From: Phytophthora colocasiae | Taxonomy: Eukaryota; Oomycota; Peronosporomycetes; Peronosporales; Peronosporaceae | Direction: 5' to 3' | DNA length: 64,000 nucleotides | NCBI GenBank assembly: GCA_018806915.1 | Contig: JAGKQI010000058.1 | Location: forward strand, 186,001 to 250,000 | Shown: piece by piece, positions 1 through 9,985 of the stretch | Layout of the letters: each line of letters opens with the position of its first letter | Position numbering within the stretch: position 1 is the stretch's first letter | Translations under genes and position numbers: made by a program | The notes under the pieces: generated by a model | Database searches by the model: none | What the model saw: only the letters and a program-made list of their open reading frames with translations | What the model was told of the DNA's origin: nothing

Positions 1-1508
1 TTACGGAGGGAGAGTTCGATGCGATGGCTGTGCATCAAGCGACAGGTATGGCTGCAGTCTCACTGCCTAATGGTTGTCAGTCCCTTCCTCCTAGTATACT
101 GCCTCTGCTTGAGCGATTCAAGCGCATTTACCTTTGGATGGACAATGACGCTTCTGGACAGTCAAATGTGGAAAAATTCGCTGCAAAACTTGGAATGGCT
201 CGCTGTTATATTGTCCGCATGCCTACGAATGCGGCTTCGTCTCCTGTTAAGGATGCAAATGATGCTCTTCGCGCTGGTCTCGACCTCACTGCTATCGTGA
301 ACGCAGCGGATCGCGTGCCACACAGTCAGATCACTACGTTTGAGGAGCTTCGTCGTGACGTGTATGAAGAAATTGTCAACCCGTTGAAGGCTTGTGGCGT
401 GCAGTCGCGCGCTTTCCCGTCATTGAACAGGATGATGAAGGGCCATCGTATGGGTGAAGTAACAGTGCTCACAGGTCCTACCGGTTGTGGTAAGACTACG
501 CTTTTAAGCCAACTTTCACTGGACTTGTGCGGCCAGGGAGTGAGTACGCTATGGGGTTCATTTGAAATCAAGAACACAAGGTTAATGCACAAGATGCTCA
601 CTCAACTTGCACAGCGGAATTTGTCAGGGGACGTGAAAGCTTTTGAATCTGCGGCTGATCGATTTGAAGCTCTCCCCATGTACTTCTTGCGTTTCTTTGG
701 TAGTACCGATGTGGATGAGGTTTTGGATGCTATGGAGTACGCTGTGTATGCCTACGACGTGCAGCATATCTTGCTGGACAACGTGCAGTTCATGATGGCC
801 GGTCAAGGACGTGGATATGACAAATTCGAGCGCCAAGACAGCGCGTTGGATAAGTTCCGCAAGTTTGCGTCCGCTAAGAATGTCCACCTGACGCTTGTGA
901 TTCACCCGCGTAAGGAGCAAGAGGACCAGGATCTCACGTTATCATCCGTTTTCGGTACAGCCAAAGCCACGCAGGAAGCTGATAACGTGCTGATTTTGCA
1001 GCGTACGCGCGGAGAATCCAAGCTGGACATCCGTAAGAACCGCTTTGACGGCACCTTGGGCTCAATCCCTCTGAAGTTTGACGTTGACTCTGCGTCATTA
1101 CGTGAGGTCGGCACGGAAGGGATGTCCGAGGGTGTTGCAGCTGTGGATATCGAGTCCGAGATGGAGTTAGCCCAGAGGCGCCGCTTGCAGAAGTGCTCTC
1201 GTACTCATGAAGAACTCCACCCGGAACCGATGAATGGATTTGAAGTCGATCACTCCTCACAGGCGTACCAATACGCAGCAGCAACTCCTGTGAACGGCCA
1301 CAGCCATCCGGATAGAGTAAATGGGCTCAACGGAAGCTACAGTTTCCAGGTCAATGGGAGCTCCTTGCCTCGACTCAATGGCGACGACAATGACGACCGC
1401 CACCTCAATGGCAGTAGCAGCGGAGGCTCCAACGGAGACTCGAACGGATCACGCACGGGTGGGAGTGGTGAGCCCTTCGCTGCTTTCACGCCGATCATCA
1501 CGCGGTAA
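1..1508 (+). CDS. TWNK: Twinkle-like mitochondrial replicative helicase, 5' partial
   Basis: The frame is open from base 3 and the first in-frame ATG (base 24) lies inside the TOPRIM domain, so the gene begins before the window. TOPRIM motifs are visible: EGEFDA just upstream of that ATG and MDNDASG about 40 residues after it. A RecA/DnaB-type helicase core follows, with Walker A GPTGCGKTT at residue 150 or so (counted from base 24), a Walker B-like ILLDNVQF and a HPRKE motif near residue 300. The family forms ring helicases that unwind mitochondrial DNA ahead of the replicative polymerase. The last 120 residues or so are low complexity, with many Asn-Gly pairs, and are not part of the conserved core. 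No intron is needed. The next gene converges on it with about 140 bp between stop codons. Confidence 0.93.
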   Translation, partial: TEGEFDAMAVHQATGMAAVSLPNGCQSLPPSILPLLERFKRIYLWMDNDASGQSNVEKFAAKLGMARCYIVRMPTNAASSPVKDANDALRAGLDLTAIVNAADRVPHSQITTFEELRRDVYEEIVNPLKACGVQSRAFPSLNRMMKGHRMGEVTVLTGPTGCGKTTLLSQLSLDLCGQGVSTLWGSFEIKNTRLMHKMLTQLAQRNLSGDVKAFESAADRFEALPMYFLRFFGSTDVDEVLDAMEYAVYAYDVQHILLDNVQFMMAGQGRGYDKFERQDSALDKFRKFASAKNVHLTLVIHPRKEQEDQDLTLSSVFGTAKATQEADNVLILQRTRGESKLDIRKNRFDGTLGSIPLKFDVDSASLREVGTEGMSEGVAAVDIESEMELAQRRRLQKCSRTHEELHPEPMNGFEVDHSSQAYQYAAATPVNGHSHPDRVNGLNGSYSFQVNGSSLPRLNGDDNDDRHLNGSSSGGSNGDSNGSRTGGSGEPFAAFTPIITR

Positions 1509-1648
1509 TTGCTACTTAAGGAGGGAGGTTGACTCGTGAGTACAATATAGGGATTTGGCAAGCGGAACTTCACGTACACCGTTAGTGTTGATTGTTTTTC
1601 TAATACAAAGTTACTATCAGCTTCTACCAGTTCATGACATACTCCAAG
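1509..1648. other. Short intergenic region between convergent genes
   Basis: These 140 bases separate the stop codons of the helicase and the carrier gene and must contain both 3' ends. I see no ORF, repeat or clear polyadenylation signal. Such tight convergence is usual for gene-dense oomycete regions. Confidence 0.6.
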
Positions 1649-2611
1649 CTACCTCAGTGACAACTGCTCGTAAATTGTCCAGGTGACTGCGGTAGACAGC
1701 GTTCGCTTGACCACCCGCGGAATAATTCCCTTTGCGAACCCACGCAGGCCTTCATGACGGTAGATCTTAGCCACGGTCTGGCGGAGATTGAGTGAGTTTT
1801 GCACGGACGCAGCACTGCCCTCTCCGTTGTTCACCATAATAGCGAGCTGCATGCGCGTCTTAACCACATCAGCAGGATGTACAATGGACGTTGCCATCAC
1901 ACCTGCAACTACACCGCTGCTGAAGTGAACGCCGTACACTGGCAGGTGTGAGAATTTTTCTGTCCAGGAATCGCGCAGACGCGTGTAAATGAGCACATAC
2001 AGCCCGGAGAATGGTACGTCACGAATAAGTGTGGGAACCATACCGCGGTACAGACCACACACACCTTCATGGTGCAGTACGTGACGCACCACCTGCAAGT
2101 TGCTGTCAAATGTACCAGGCGGTAAGAACTCCATCCTCGCTTTGACAATAGTAAAGGGCGACATGACGCCACCAGCGAATGTGCGTGCGAAGGCTCCAGC
2201 TAAGAACGTGTTGACCGCAGTGTGCGGAAACATGTTGAGGCAGTGATCCAGTGTAGCGAAGTAGAGACCTGCACCGCCAGCTACACGAACAAGCGTGGGG
2301 GACGTGCCACGCCACATGGAGCGTAGTCTCGCCACAGGGTCATCTGCTGGTCGCGACGCCTTGATAGTCTCAGGTAATGATAGACGCGCAGTGGCTGTGG
2401 ACGTCTTGGAGAACTCAGGGTTAGCTGAGAATGCACCCTGCTGATGTGTGCGCAAAACGTCTAGAGGTTGAAACGCCAGTGCCGATATCATGCCCGAGAG
2501 TGCACCCGCCAGCAGCTTCTTGGTCTTGCGTGTGGTACCTGACATATCATCCAGATGACGCTGGTCTTCGGCTAGCTTCGCCACCGTCATGGACGGCGCT
2601 GCTGCCATCAC
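1649..2611 (-). CDS. SLC25A38: SLC25A38/Hem25-type mitochondrial glycine carrier
   Basis: A 320-residue intronless ORF with the threefold mitochondrial carrier repeat. The signature motifs are FQPLDVLR (repeat 1), SPFTIVKARME (repeat 2) and HPADVVKTRMQ (repeat 3). The sequence RDVPFSGLY after repeat 2 and the ending in TAVTWTIYEQL are typical of the SLC25A38/Hem25 subfamily. That subfamily brings glycine across the inner mitochondrial membrane for the first step of heme synthesis. A longer loop than usual (about 45 residues, Ser/Thr-rich) follows the first carrier motif. The start is the ATG at 2611; a second Met follows immediately. Substrate is inferred from the family. A hAT remnant begins about 125 bp upstream, so the promoter is confined or partly replaced by transposon sequence. 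Confidence 0.9.
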   Translation of the reverse strand: MMAAAPSMTVAKLAEDQRHLDDMSGTTRKTKKLLAGALSGMISALAFQPLDVLRTHQQGAFSANPEFSKTSTATARLSLPETIKASRPADDPVARLRSMWRGTSPTLVRVAGGAGLYFATLDHCLNMFPHTAVNTFLAGAFARTFAGGVMSPFTIVKARMEFLPPGTFDSNLQVVRHVLHHEGVCGLYRGMVPTLIRDVPFSGLYVLIYTRLRDSWTEKFSHLPVYGVHFSSGVVAGVMATSIVHPADVVKTRMQLAIMVNNGEGSAASVQNSLNLRQTVAKIYRHEGLRGFAKGIIPRVVKRTLSTAVTWTIYEQLSLR

Positions 2612-2734
2612 TCGCTGCTGTTAATTGCACGGACCTGCGGTGTTGGATGCAGAAACATAAACATAAGATGTGGACGGTTAATTTCAACCAATCACACGAA
2701 GGAAAAACTACAGTGACAGGATCTGCCAAATTAG

Positions 2735-3930
2735 CCAAATTGGCAGATCTACCTTGCTGTGTTTGCGGTGTACGTGAGCGAAGGCACCGCGCGGTACCCT
2801 CTTGTGTCGATGGCACCAGTGGTGCGAGGACCTGGTGATGACCATGGAGCAGAGACGTTGATGGAAGCTCTCTCAATTTTCCTCCCGTTTTTCGGAAAAC
2901 AGCTGTCGCAATGCCGGTTTCTAGTCGGCGACAACTGCTCAGTCAACAAGCGGTTGGCCAACCTCATGGATGTCCCGCTTGTTGGCTGTGCAAGTCACCA
3001 GCTGAACCTGGCAATGAAGGAGCTCCTGGCACCTTACGAGGACGATCTAGACATAATCCAGCAATTGATGAAAAAGCTAAGGACCCTAAAAGAGGGATCA
3101 AAGCTGAGGTAAATTTTTGCCCTCTTTCCAATTGTATTTTGTGCTAATAATAATTAATTGCTCCTCTATATTAGATTATTGACTCCTTTACGGCCTGTGC
3201 TGCGCCAAGAAACACGGTGGGGTTCTACCCACGCCATGCTGCGCCGCTACTTCGAGCTACGTGGTTTTCTTTCCATGGACAACGAAGACATCGCTGAGTT
3301 TTTGCCCTCGCCAGCAACGCACAAGCGCCTGAAGGTACTTCTGGATGAGCTATCGGACTGTGAATCGGTGTCCTTGGCGTTGCAGAAGGATGACGTCGAT
3401 CTTCTCGGGGCTCGAGATCTACTTGATGGTCTGATTGCTGTGAAGCCGATACTTAAGACGTATCTTGGTAAGTTTGCATTTTTCTAAAGGAAGTTTGAAT
3501 TTCACTAACCAACAATTATTTTTTGGTAGGAACGTCGGCAAATATTATTCACTCGCCATCATTTGAGTCTGGATGCTGTAAGGTGCTAGCAGGTGAATCG
3601 GAAAGACTGTCCCGAGCCGAAAAGGCAGCTATGCAGCCGTTTGAGCGCGTGGAGGAGACTGGCTCAAGCGCTGAAGTGCAAATGTTGCAGTTGGAGAGTT
3701 TTGCAGAGCGCATTCTCAAAAAGCGCAAGGTGAAGGCTTCGGAAGTCAGCTATCCACTCGTCAGTGCAATCCCTCCCACGTCAAACAAAGTTGAACGCTT
3801 GTTTAGCGTTGCCAGGGCTATGATCGGCCACGAGCGCCAGGCACTATCGCCTATAGCGGTTGAGATGCTGCTTTTCCTGAAAGTCAACGCCTCCTACTGG
3901 GGTGTGGAAGTCGTTGACAGATGCATTTAG
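2735..3930 (+). pseudogene. hAT-family transposase, 5'-truncated, with two short introns
   Basis: Three exons can be joined without losing frame: 2735-3108, 3175-3467 and 3530-3930 (1068 nt, 355 codons plus stop). Intron 1 (66 bp) and intron 2 (62 bp) have GT and AG ends; intron 2 begins GTAAGT. Exon 1 holds YPLVSMAP, the GDNCSVNKRLA segment and the VGCASHQLNLAM segment of the hAT catalytic region. Exon 2 holds the RQETRWGSTHAML block. Exon 3 ends in the hAT dimerisation domain (SNKVERLFSVARAMIGHER followed by MLLFLKVN). A stop at 2732-2734 closes the frame upstream. The N-terminal BED finger and the first catalytic block are missing, so it is 5'-truncated. No terminal repeats were recognised. 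Spliced transposon genes are known in eukaryotes, and the preserved splice frame suggests fairly recent activity. Confidence 0.75.
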
Positions 3931-4590
3931 AAAACAGTACAGCAGCACATGAACTGACATCAAGGGACTGTGAGCAGTGCATGTTTCTCACGGTTCTTCG
4001 CGGTGATATCAATTATTTACTGCGACGTTTTGATAGTTCTCAATTATTGATTTCTTTGAGTTTCTTCCTGCAATGCGTTACGGGCTGGAGTCCAATGGAG
4101 AAAATGAGTATCAGTACAATATTCGGAACCCCTGCTGCCAATCCACAGCCTTTGTACAGGGTTTGTACTGTATTGAGTGAGTGACTTAACCCCCCCAGCC
4201 CGAAGGAAAATATTTGCGCCCATCGACTGAACTATCGTGTATAGAAGGGGTAGGGTTTTGCTACTAAATCAAAGATGAAACTTATCCTGTCCGGTTACAA
4301 AACTCATGCGAACCCCCACCCCTTGATGTGGGCAGCGTTGCTATCGTGTCCCGACCTACTTATCATGTGCGGTCAATGGACATTATACAGGGTATATGCG
4401 ATCTATCATGTCCAGAGCGGCGAGAGAAATGTCAGCAGAAATAGAGACCATGCGCTCATGTGAAAGAGACATTGCTATTTTTGTCGATATTTAGACTCAC
4501 AAATCAGTGCTCATTGCGTATATTCAAACCAAGTAAAAATCGCTACGCTTCCAGCAATCGATGATGACGTGGCCACCTTCCCGCCTGCAA

Positions 4591-5416
4591 TCAGTGATTG
4601 CTAGCATCTGCAGCCACTCGACGGCGTCGTGGCGTCCCATCATTGTCAGACACTTCCCCACCGTCCGTCACCCGCACGCGCTCTATCCTCTTCTTGTTCT
4701 TGTCAGGCACAACTTTAGTGTCCAGACCTTTCCGACCTGTCACCACGGTCCCAACGCTATAGTACACCATAGTAAGTAGCTCCAACGCTAGCGGGATGGA
4801 AGTGTAGAAGCGATCCATGACGATGAGTCGCATTGTATTAGACTGCTCGTTTCCAAAGCCGCACGCAGATTGCGCACTACCGCCACAGGACCAGTTCTCT
4901 CTTCACGCAGTGATACGCCGTTTATTGTTCCTGCTTTACCTAAGTAAGCTTCAAGCCTGTACCATACAAGATAGCAGGAACACGTATCAGTATTAGACAC
5001 GATAACAGACTTAAGTTGTCAAAAAAAAAACGAGCGTGTCAGTAGACACACCCGTGTACCTACCGAATGCAGTAAGCAGTGTAGTCGTCTTGTATTGCAT
5101 GTGGTTGGCGGGCCTCGTATGGGCCTTCCATATAGGGAAAAGGCAGCTGAGTACGCGCTCCAAGCCAGCCAGACTGGGCCATGTTAGCGAGAATGGCCGC
5201 GTTCTGCTTCTTACTAAGATTCTCGACCGTCAAACCGGCAGCTCCAACAACGGCGGCAAGCAGTGCATCGTCAAAGGGTATGTCTGGAAGGTCCGAGTCG
5301 TCGTCATCTGGATACTCCTCATCGTCATCGCAAGCTCCACACTCCACGTCTTGTTCATTACTGAACCTGTCATCGTTCTCTCCCTCCGACTCTAGCGCAT
5401 CGTAGTCTGGCAACAA
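4591..5416 (-). pseudogene. PiggyBac-like transposase fragments of element A
   Basis: Three minus-strand pieces belong to one broken gene. 5060-5416 encodes an acidic N-terminal part (runs of Asp/Glu) ending in a MAQSGW block like the N-terminal region of oomycete PiggyBac proteins. 4788-5000 encodes CYLVWYRLEAYLGKAG followed by GPVAVVRNL, as in the central DDE domain. 4591-4833 encodes IVMDRFYTSIPLALELL followed by VGTVVTGRKG, the strongly conserved PiggyBac block containing a catalytic Asp. A frameshift lies near 4830, and much of the first catalytic region between 5000 and 5060 is missing. Not functional as it stands. Family assignment rests on the VMDRFYTS and TGPVAVVRNL motifs. Confidence 0.7.
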
Positions 5417-5726
5417 GCTACCAGCCTTTGTGACGTTGATATCTGCTGATATAATACAGGTTAGAAATTGTTATCGTGTACACTAAACTTGTATCAGACA
5501 CGATATCAAACCTGTTGACGTGGGATTCTACAGACTCGAAGTCTTCAGCAGACTCTTCTGCGCTTGCAAAAGCGGAGTCGCTACCGCTATCACTGTTCGA
5601 TATATGAGGTGATGTGGTGTCTCCGTATCGTCGTCGGAAGCAACTTCTGCAAAGGCTGCATCCAAGTTGCGTTGCTATTGCGTAAGTTTACCTGTTACCA
5701 CAGCTAAACAAACACATCCGTGAAAA

Positions 5727-6155
5727 CTAAGCCTCGAACATCACGTTATCAATAGCGCGCGTACCATGCTTACCGGTGCTTGTGGCGTTGTGATACTGGA
5801 CTGCACAATAGGAGAAGAACGGCAGGGCTAACCGACGGTGTCTGTCCCGTAAACGATACAAGAAACATGTAAACATGTATCGTACTTGATAAGTAGGAAT
5901 GAAAATTATACCTTGGTCTTCGAAACCAGCCGACTCTTGTCCTCGGCGTCCCAGCTCGGTAGTGTAATTCGTTGAATGAGTCGATGCCAGGCGTTGTCCG
6001 ACATTTACAATATCGGGATTGTTAGTATTTGGACGCGTGACAACATAAACCACACGCATTACCGTCACTTCCACCACGAGTTGGGCTGTTTGAGCTGTGG
6101 TCTTCTCTGCTTCCAAATCGGCTGCATAAACACAATAGTGGTCAGAAATCAGCAC
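5727..6155 (-). other. Unassigned ORF inside PiggyBac element A
   Basis: A 142-codon open frame lies upstream of the transposase fragments on the same strand. I recognise no domain. It could be a degraded 5' part of the transposase gene, or chance. Sequence 5417-5726 between it and the transposase also reads as acidic-rich on the minus strand but contains breaks. Confidence 0.25.
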
Positions 6156-6677
6156 ATTCAGCTCTAAACGCTGCAGAATACCTTTGTCGAGCTCGTCTAG
6201 ATGGCGGCATTACGTGTGCTCGGTCTCGAGCCCCTGCGGTCGCTTTGACGACCATCCTTCCTTGAGCAGCTCCGACCACCGGCCGACATCTCTCTCTCTC
6301 CCCGCAAAATCTCGAATGACAGCCAACCGTCTGGTCTGGCGTGCCGAAAACCTTTACGTTCTAATAGAGGTACTTGGCGCGCTTCCCGTTACCTCTCTCA
6401 GCTAATATTTTGAAAATACGTCCCATGTACACTTGCCCAGCTTTTCTACACATGATCCCCCGTCTGCACACACATCACCTTCCCCTAGTTGACGGGAAAT
6501 CTGTATGCATCCTTACAAAAACCAAGTCTAAATTCCTTATCCTGTATTAGACACGATAAGAACCATTTCTTATCGTGGCTAATACAAGGCTTCGGGATGG
6601 GGAGTTAACCCTTTCGCAAACACAGCCTATTCTCTTTGGCTACTATGGTATACAAAGTTAGCATGTTAATAAATCAA

Positions 6678-6780
6678 GTGGGGCATTTTGCCCCCCTTCA
6701 TAAAGCACGGTACTTGCCTGATCAGAGCCTTTCTGCACAGCTGCTAATTAGAAGATGAAGTGGGGCATTTTGCCCCCCCT
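6678..6780. repeat. Left subterminal repeats of PiggyBac element B
   Basis: Two direct copies of AAGTGGGGCATTTTGCCCCCC followed by CTTCATAA and CACGGTACT lie at 6678-6715 and 6758-6795. The core GGGGCATTTTGCCCC is nearly palindromic. Such subterminal repeats are typical transposase-binding sites. Confidence 0.75.
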
Positions 6781-8944
6781 TCATAAGCCACGGTACTCTC
6801 TTCAGTATTTTTTTTTAGCATTTTTTCATTGGCTGATATTTTTGAATTGATGAGCAAAGTTGACGGCGAGTTTTTTCATTGGTCAAGCTGTGAATCAGCT
6901 TGTTTACGCAATGCACAAAAACCAGAGACAGACAGAGGTGGATACAAGATAAATTACGAAGACCCGTTCTATTCCTTACGGCACCGCTTGAGCTGGATCT
7001 CGGACACCGTGTACGCTGCCAGTGCACTTCCTCGTCTTAGTTAATGTAGGGTGTAGCTTAGCTACTAGCTAGGAGCATTATATTTGGCGTAGATGTACAT
7101 TATCAACAATAGGCCTGTGTTTGGACGTGGAAGCCAGTTTTGCACTTGAGTACGTTTTAGTAATGAATGTGGTAAATGACTTGGTTTCAGTATGGAATAT
7201 TGAAATTCTATCACCTTCCTTTTAAAATGATATAAATGATACTTTACTGTGTTATTCTATCGAATCTGATCTTGTACAACTTTATAGAAAGTCGACGGAC
7301 GCAATGCGTTTCCCTTTTTGACACAATTCAATCCCGCAAGAAAGCGTTTGGCGCCATTTGAGATGGCAACGTGTCGGCAAGGATCCGAGGCAAGTCGCGA
7401 TGCAGAGAACGCTGTCATTGTCCTCACCAATACTCACTCTAAAGCACCAACGGCAGGCGAAGATATGACCAGCATGCAGATGGCACAAGAGCAAAACCCA
7501 GCCAGCACAGCCAGGCTAGAGACAAACAACGAAGAAGAAAATACCGGTGGGCCTGCTAAGCGGAAGCGAGGCCGCCCAAAAGGCTCAAAGAACAAGCCAA
7601 AGCCTCCACAACCAGGCGTCAAACGAAGCCGCCAACCAGAACCAGTCTCCGTAACTTCCAAACGCAAGGCCCCCTCCAGAAGAAGTCTTGATCAAGTCTT
7701 GGCTGAAGAAGCCACTGTTGATGAAGCCTCACCAACGATCCCATTAGCAGGTGTTGAAGAACGCGGGCCTGTTGCCACTACGAGACCGCCATCAATTCCA
7801 GCCGCTGTCGCACTGGCAACCGATTCAACGGTAGCGCCTGGTGAGGCATCACCAGCTACGCCACGCCCTGCAGTCGCAACATGTAATGCACCGACAACCA
7901 AAGGCTCTGCTACCCAGAAAAAATCGTTACCGTCAGTGTTGACTATGTATGTAGACACACTCGTTGCATTTTCTCCTTCGAAGGAGGGATTTATTACGCA
8001 GAAGAAGAAATACGTTGGCGTCGGGAGTGCGTACCTGGTTGGAAGAGTTTGCCGAGTATTGAAGCAGTCGTTGTTCCAGATAAACTGGTTGGATTCGCAG
8101 TTCCAAAACCACGTGGAAACCCTGACTCTTAGCGCCGTGCAGCGAGGCAACACAAACTATCGTGCTTTACACGGGCGCTCGCTCTACTGGTGTTGGATGG
8201 GGCCGCTTGTGCGCTGTTGGGGATGGCGAGGATGTCCATGTTGATGACGACACCGACCTCATGGAGGAGGGTCCTACGAGCCACCGGTTGAACTTCCAAT
8301 CTCACTAGCAGAGGTAGAGGCTATCAAAAGCATCCGATTTGAGCCTGAAGCAAAGTGTGACGCTCCCTCAGATCTGTATCAACATGCTGACGGATCTACG
8401 AAGACACGGTTGCGACCAGAATTCAAACATATCTTTCAGCACTCCGCATCTTCAAGTTTTTTCGCGTACGTTCCGGTTTCGTTCTGGCAGCAGGTTGTTG
8501 GAGAGACGAATGCCTATGCTCGTCAAAACAGCATCGCAGTCGGGACACCGTTTACCCTAGATGAAGTCATGACATTTTTGGGGATCCTACTCTACATGGC
8601 TCTTATCGACAAAAGCGAATACGCTAACTACTGGGGTACACAAATAGAGAACTCGATCTTGGGTGGATCATCGGTTGGGCTCGACGACGTGATGCCACTG
8701 CGTCGGTTCAAAATCCTGCGGAAGGTTTTCTGCTTCCAATGTGTTGAAACCAACTCGGGCACTCGTGATTAGGCTGCAAGGATCCGTCCATTGCTGAACC
8801 TATTGAAGACTACCGGGGCAAAATATGTGGAGATCGGCCGCAACGTTGCACTTGACGAAGCCAGCGTCGCTTGTCGGTCAAAGTACGGCAAGCCACTCAT
8901 TGTATATAATCCGATGAAGCCGACGGGGAAGTATCACTTCCGAA

Positions 8945-9985
8945 TAGTGTTGGTTTTGTCGATGAAGAAAATAATATTAAATGATTTTAAATGATTTTAA
9001 ATGGTATTATATTGTGAACAAAACCCACCGGTGAAAATCGAAACAAAAGCAGTTAACGAATCGCTTTCAATGGAACCACGTTAATTTGTTGGAGGGCGGA
9101 TTCATAGGTGATCGCCCGAGTAGTCTAAGCTCATATCGAGAAAATAAAGGGAGGTGTAGATATCTGCCTGATCTTCCAGGCCTTCGTCATCCTCCTGTGC
9201 AGGGACTCATCCTTCGTCTTCGTCACTTGAGCTGGAGGACATCCTGTCGTATTGTTCGTCGTCATCACTTGAATCACTATCCGCCGGGTAGTAAATTCCT
9301 GGTCCGTCTGCTTCGTCGGAGTTTTCATCGCCCGTACCAGTCTTGCGTAGGTTCAGCGCATCGTACACGATCATGGGAGTATACTTGGCACCCACACGAT
9401 TGGAGTACAGGAAAACAAGCTTGAGCACCTGAAACAATCCTAGCCTGTTTCTCTGATCTGAGTGGATAAAGCTGTGGACACTCCAGTTTCGCTCAATAGC
9501 AGCCGACGATGTCGGCATCGTAAATATGCGCCGGGCGATACGATAAAGAATTGGAAACAAGTCGCGGTTGTTCCCCCACCACTCCAAAACTTCCAGTGTG
9601 TATTCACCGCACTTCGATATGTGTCTTTCAAGCTTGGCTACTGAGGGCTTGGTTGTATGTACGCGGCAGCGCTTGCACGAGCAATCTGCTCCATTTTCGT
9701 CGAACAGCTCCCAAACGTCTAGTCTTGGGCGTCCAGGTGGCATTTCTACCGTGATAGCGGGGACTGAAAGCTGAAAAATACACTGCGGTATGTTAGTGAC
9801 GTCGCAGAGGTGTCGCTAGCTTCCCTACTTGCCGCGGATTCGACGTGTTCGAGGCCTTCTTGCTCGCCGGATGCGGAAGTTGAAGATGAATGCAAATGGC
9901 GGGCAATTTAAAATGATATTAAATCATTTTATTTGATATAAAATCGAAATGAATAATATTCGTGGACAAAATTAAACCAACACTA
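8945..9985 (-). mobile_element. Nested hAT deletion derivative in the PiggyBac transposase
   Basis: An exact 8-bp duplication CTTCCGAA flanks it (8937-8944 and 9986-9993), the size expected for hAT. Ends are TAGTGTTGGTTT (left) and its inverted counterpart AAACCAACACTA (right). Removing the element and one CTTCCGAA copy joins the transposase codons for YHFRI to IYMLCC in frame, which confirms the boundaries. At 1041 bp it is too short for a full hAT transposase but it keeps one ORF (9207-9743, minus). AT-rich repeats containing ATTTTAAATGATTTTAAAT lie just inside both ends. Confidence 0.9.
9207..9743 (-). CDS. hAT-derived small protein: N-terminal piece plus dimerisation domain
   Basis: A complete 178-codon ORF with ATG at 9743. 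Residues 1-40 start MPPGRPRLDVWELF and include CSCKRC and a later H..C pair, suggesting the remains of a BED-type zinc finger. Residues 50-115 are a hAT C-terminal dimerisation domain (WWGNNRDLFPILYRIARRIF, then SSAAIERNWS and RNRLGLFQVLKLVFLYSN). The tail is Asp/Ser-rich. The whole DDE catalytic core is absent. Because the frame is intact, the internal deletion has fused the DNA-binding and dimerisation ends. Such a product could bind element ends and act as a repressor, but that is inference. Confidence 0.65.
   Translation of the reverse strand: MPPGRPRLDVWELFDENGADCSCKRCRVHTTKPSVAKLERHISKCGEYTLEVLEWWGNNRDLFPILYRIARRIFTMPTSSAAIERNWSVHSFIHSDQRNRLGLFQVLKLVFLYSNRVGAKYTPMIVYDALNLRKTGTGDENSDEADGPGIYYPADSDSSDDDEQYDRMSSSSSDEDEG

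Larger units (their letters stand above)
4186..6608 (-). mobile_element. PiggyBac-type element A, internally degraded
   Basis: Both ends are TTAA followed by a matching inverted repeat. The left end reads TTAACCCCCCCAGCCCGAAG from 4186. The right end, read inward on the minus strand from 6608, is TTAACTCCCCATCCCGAAG. TTAA target duplication and short inverted repeats starting CCC are the PiggyBac signature. Inside is a broken minus-strand transposase. A motif close to TGTATTAGACACGATAA recurs at about 4989, 5471 (inverted), 5490, 6543 and 6569 (inverted). The last two form a 20-bp hairpin with one mismatch near the right end. The right TTAA is also the left TTAA of the next element. Confidence 0.8.
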
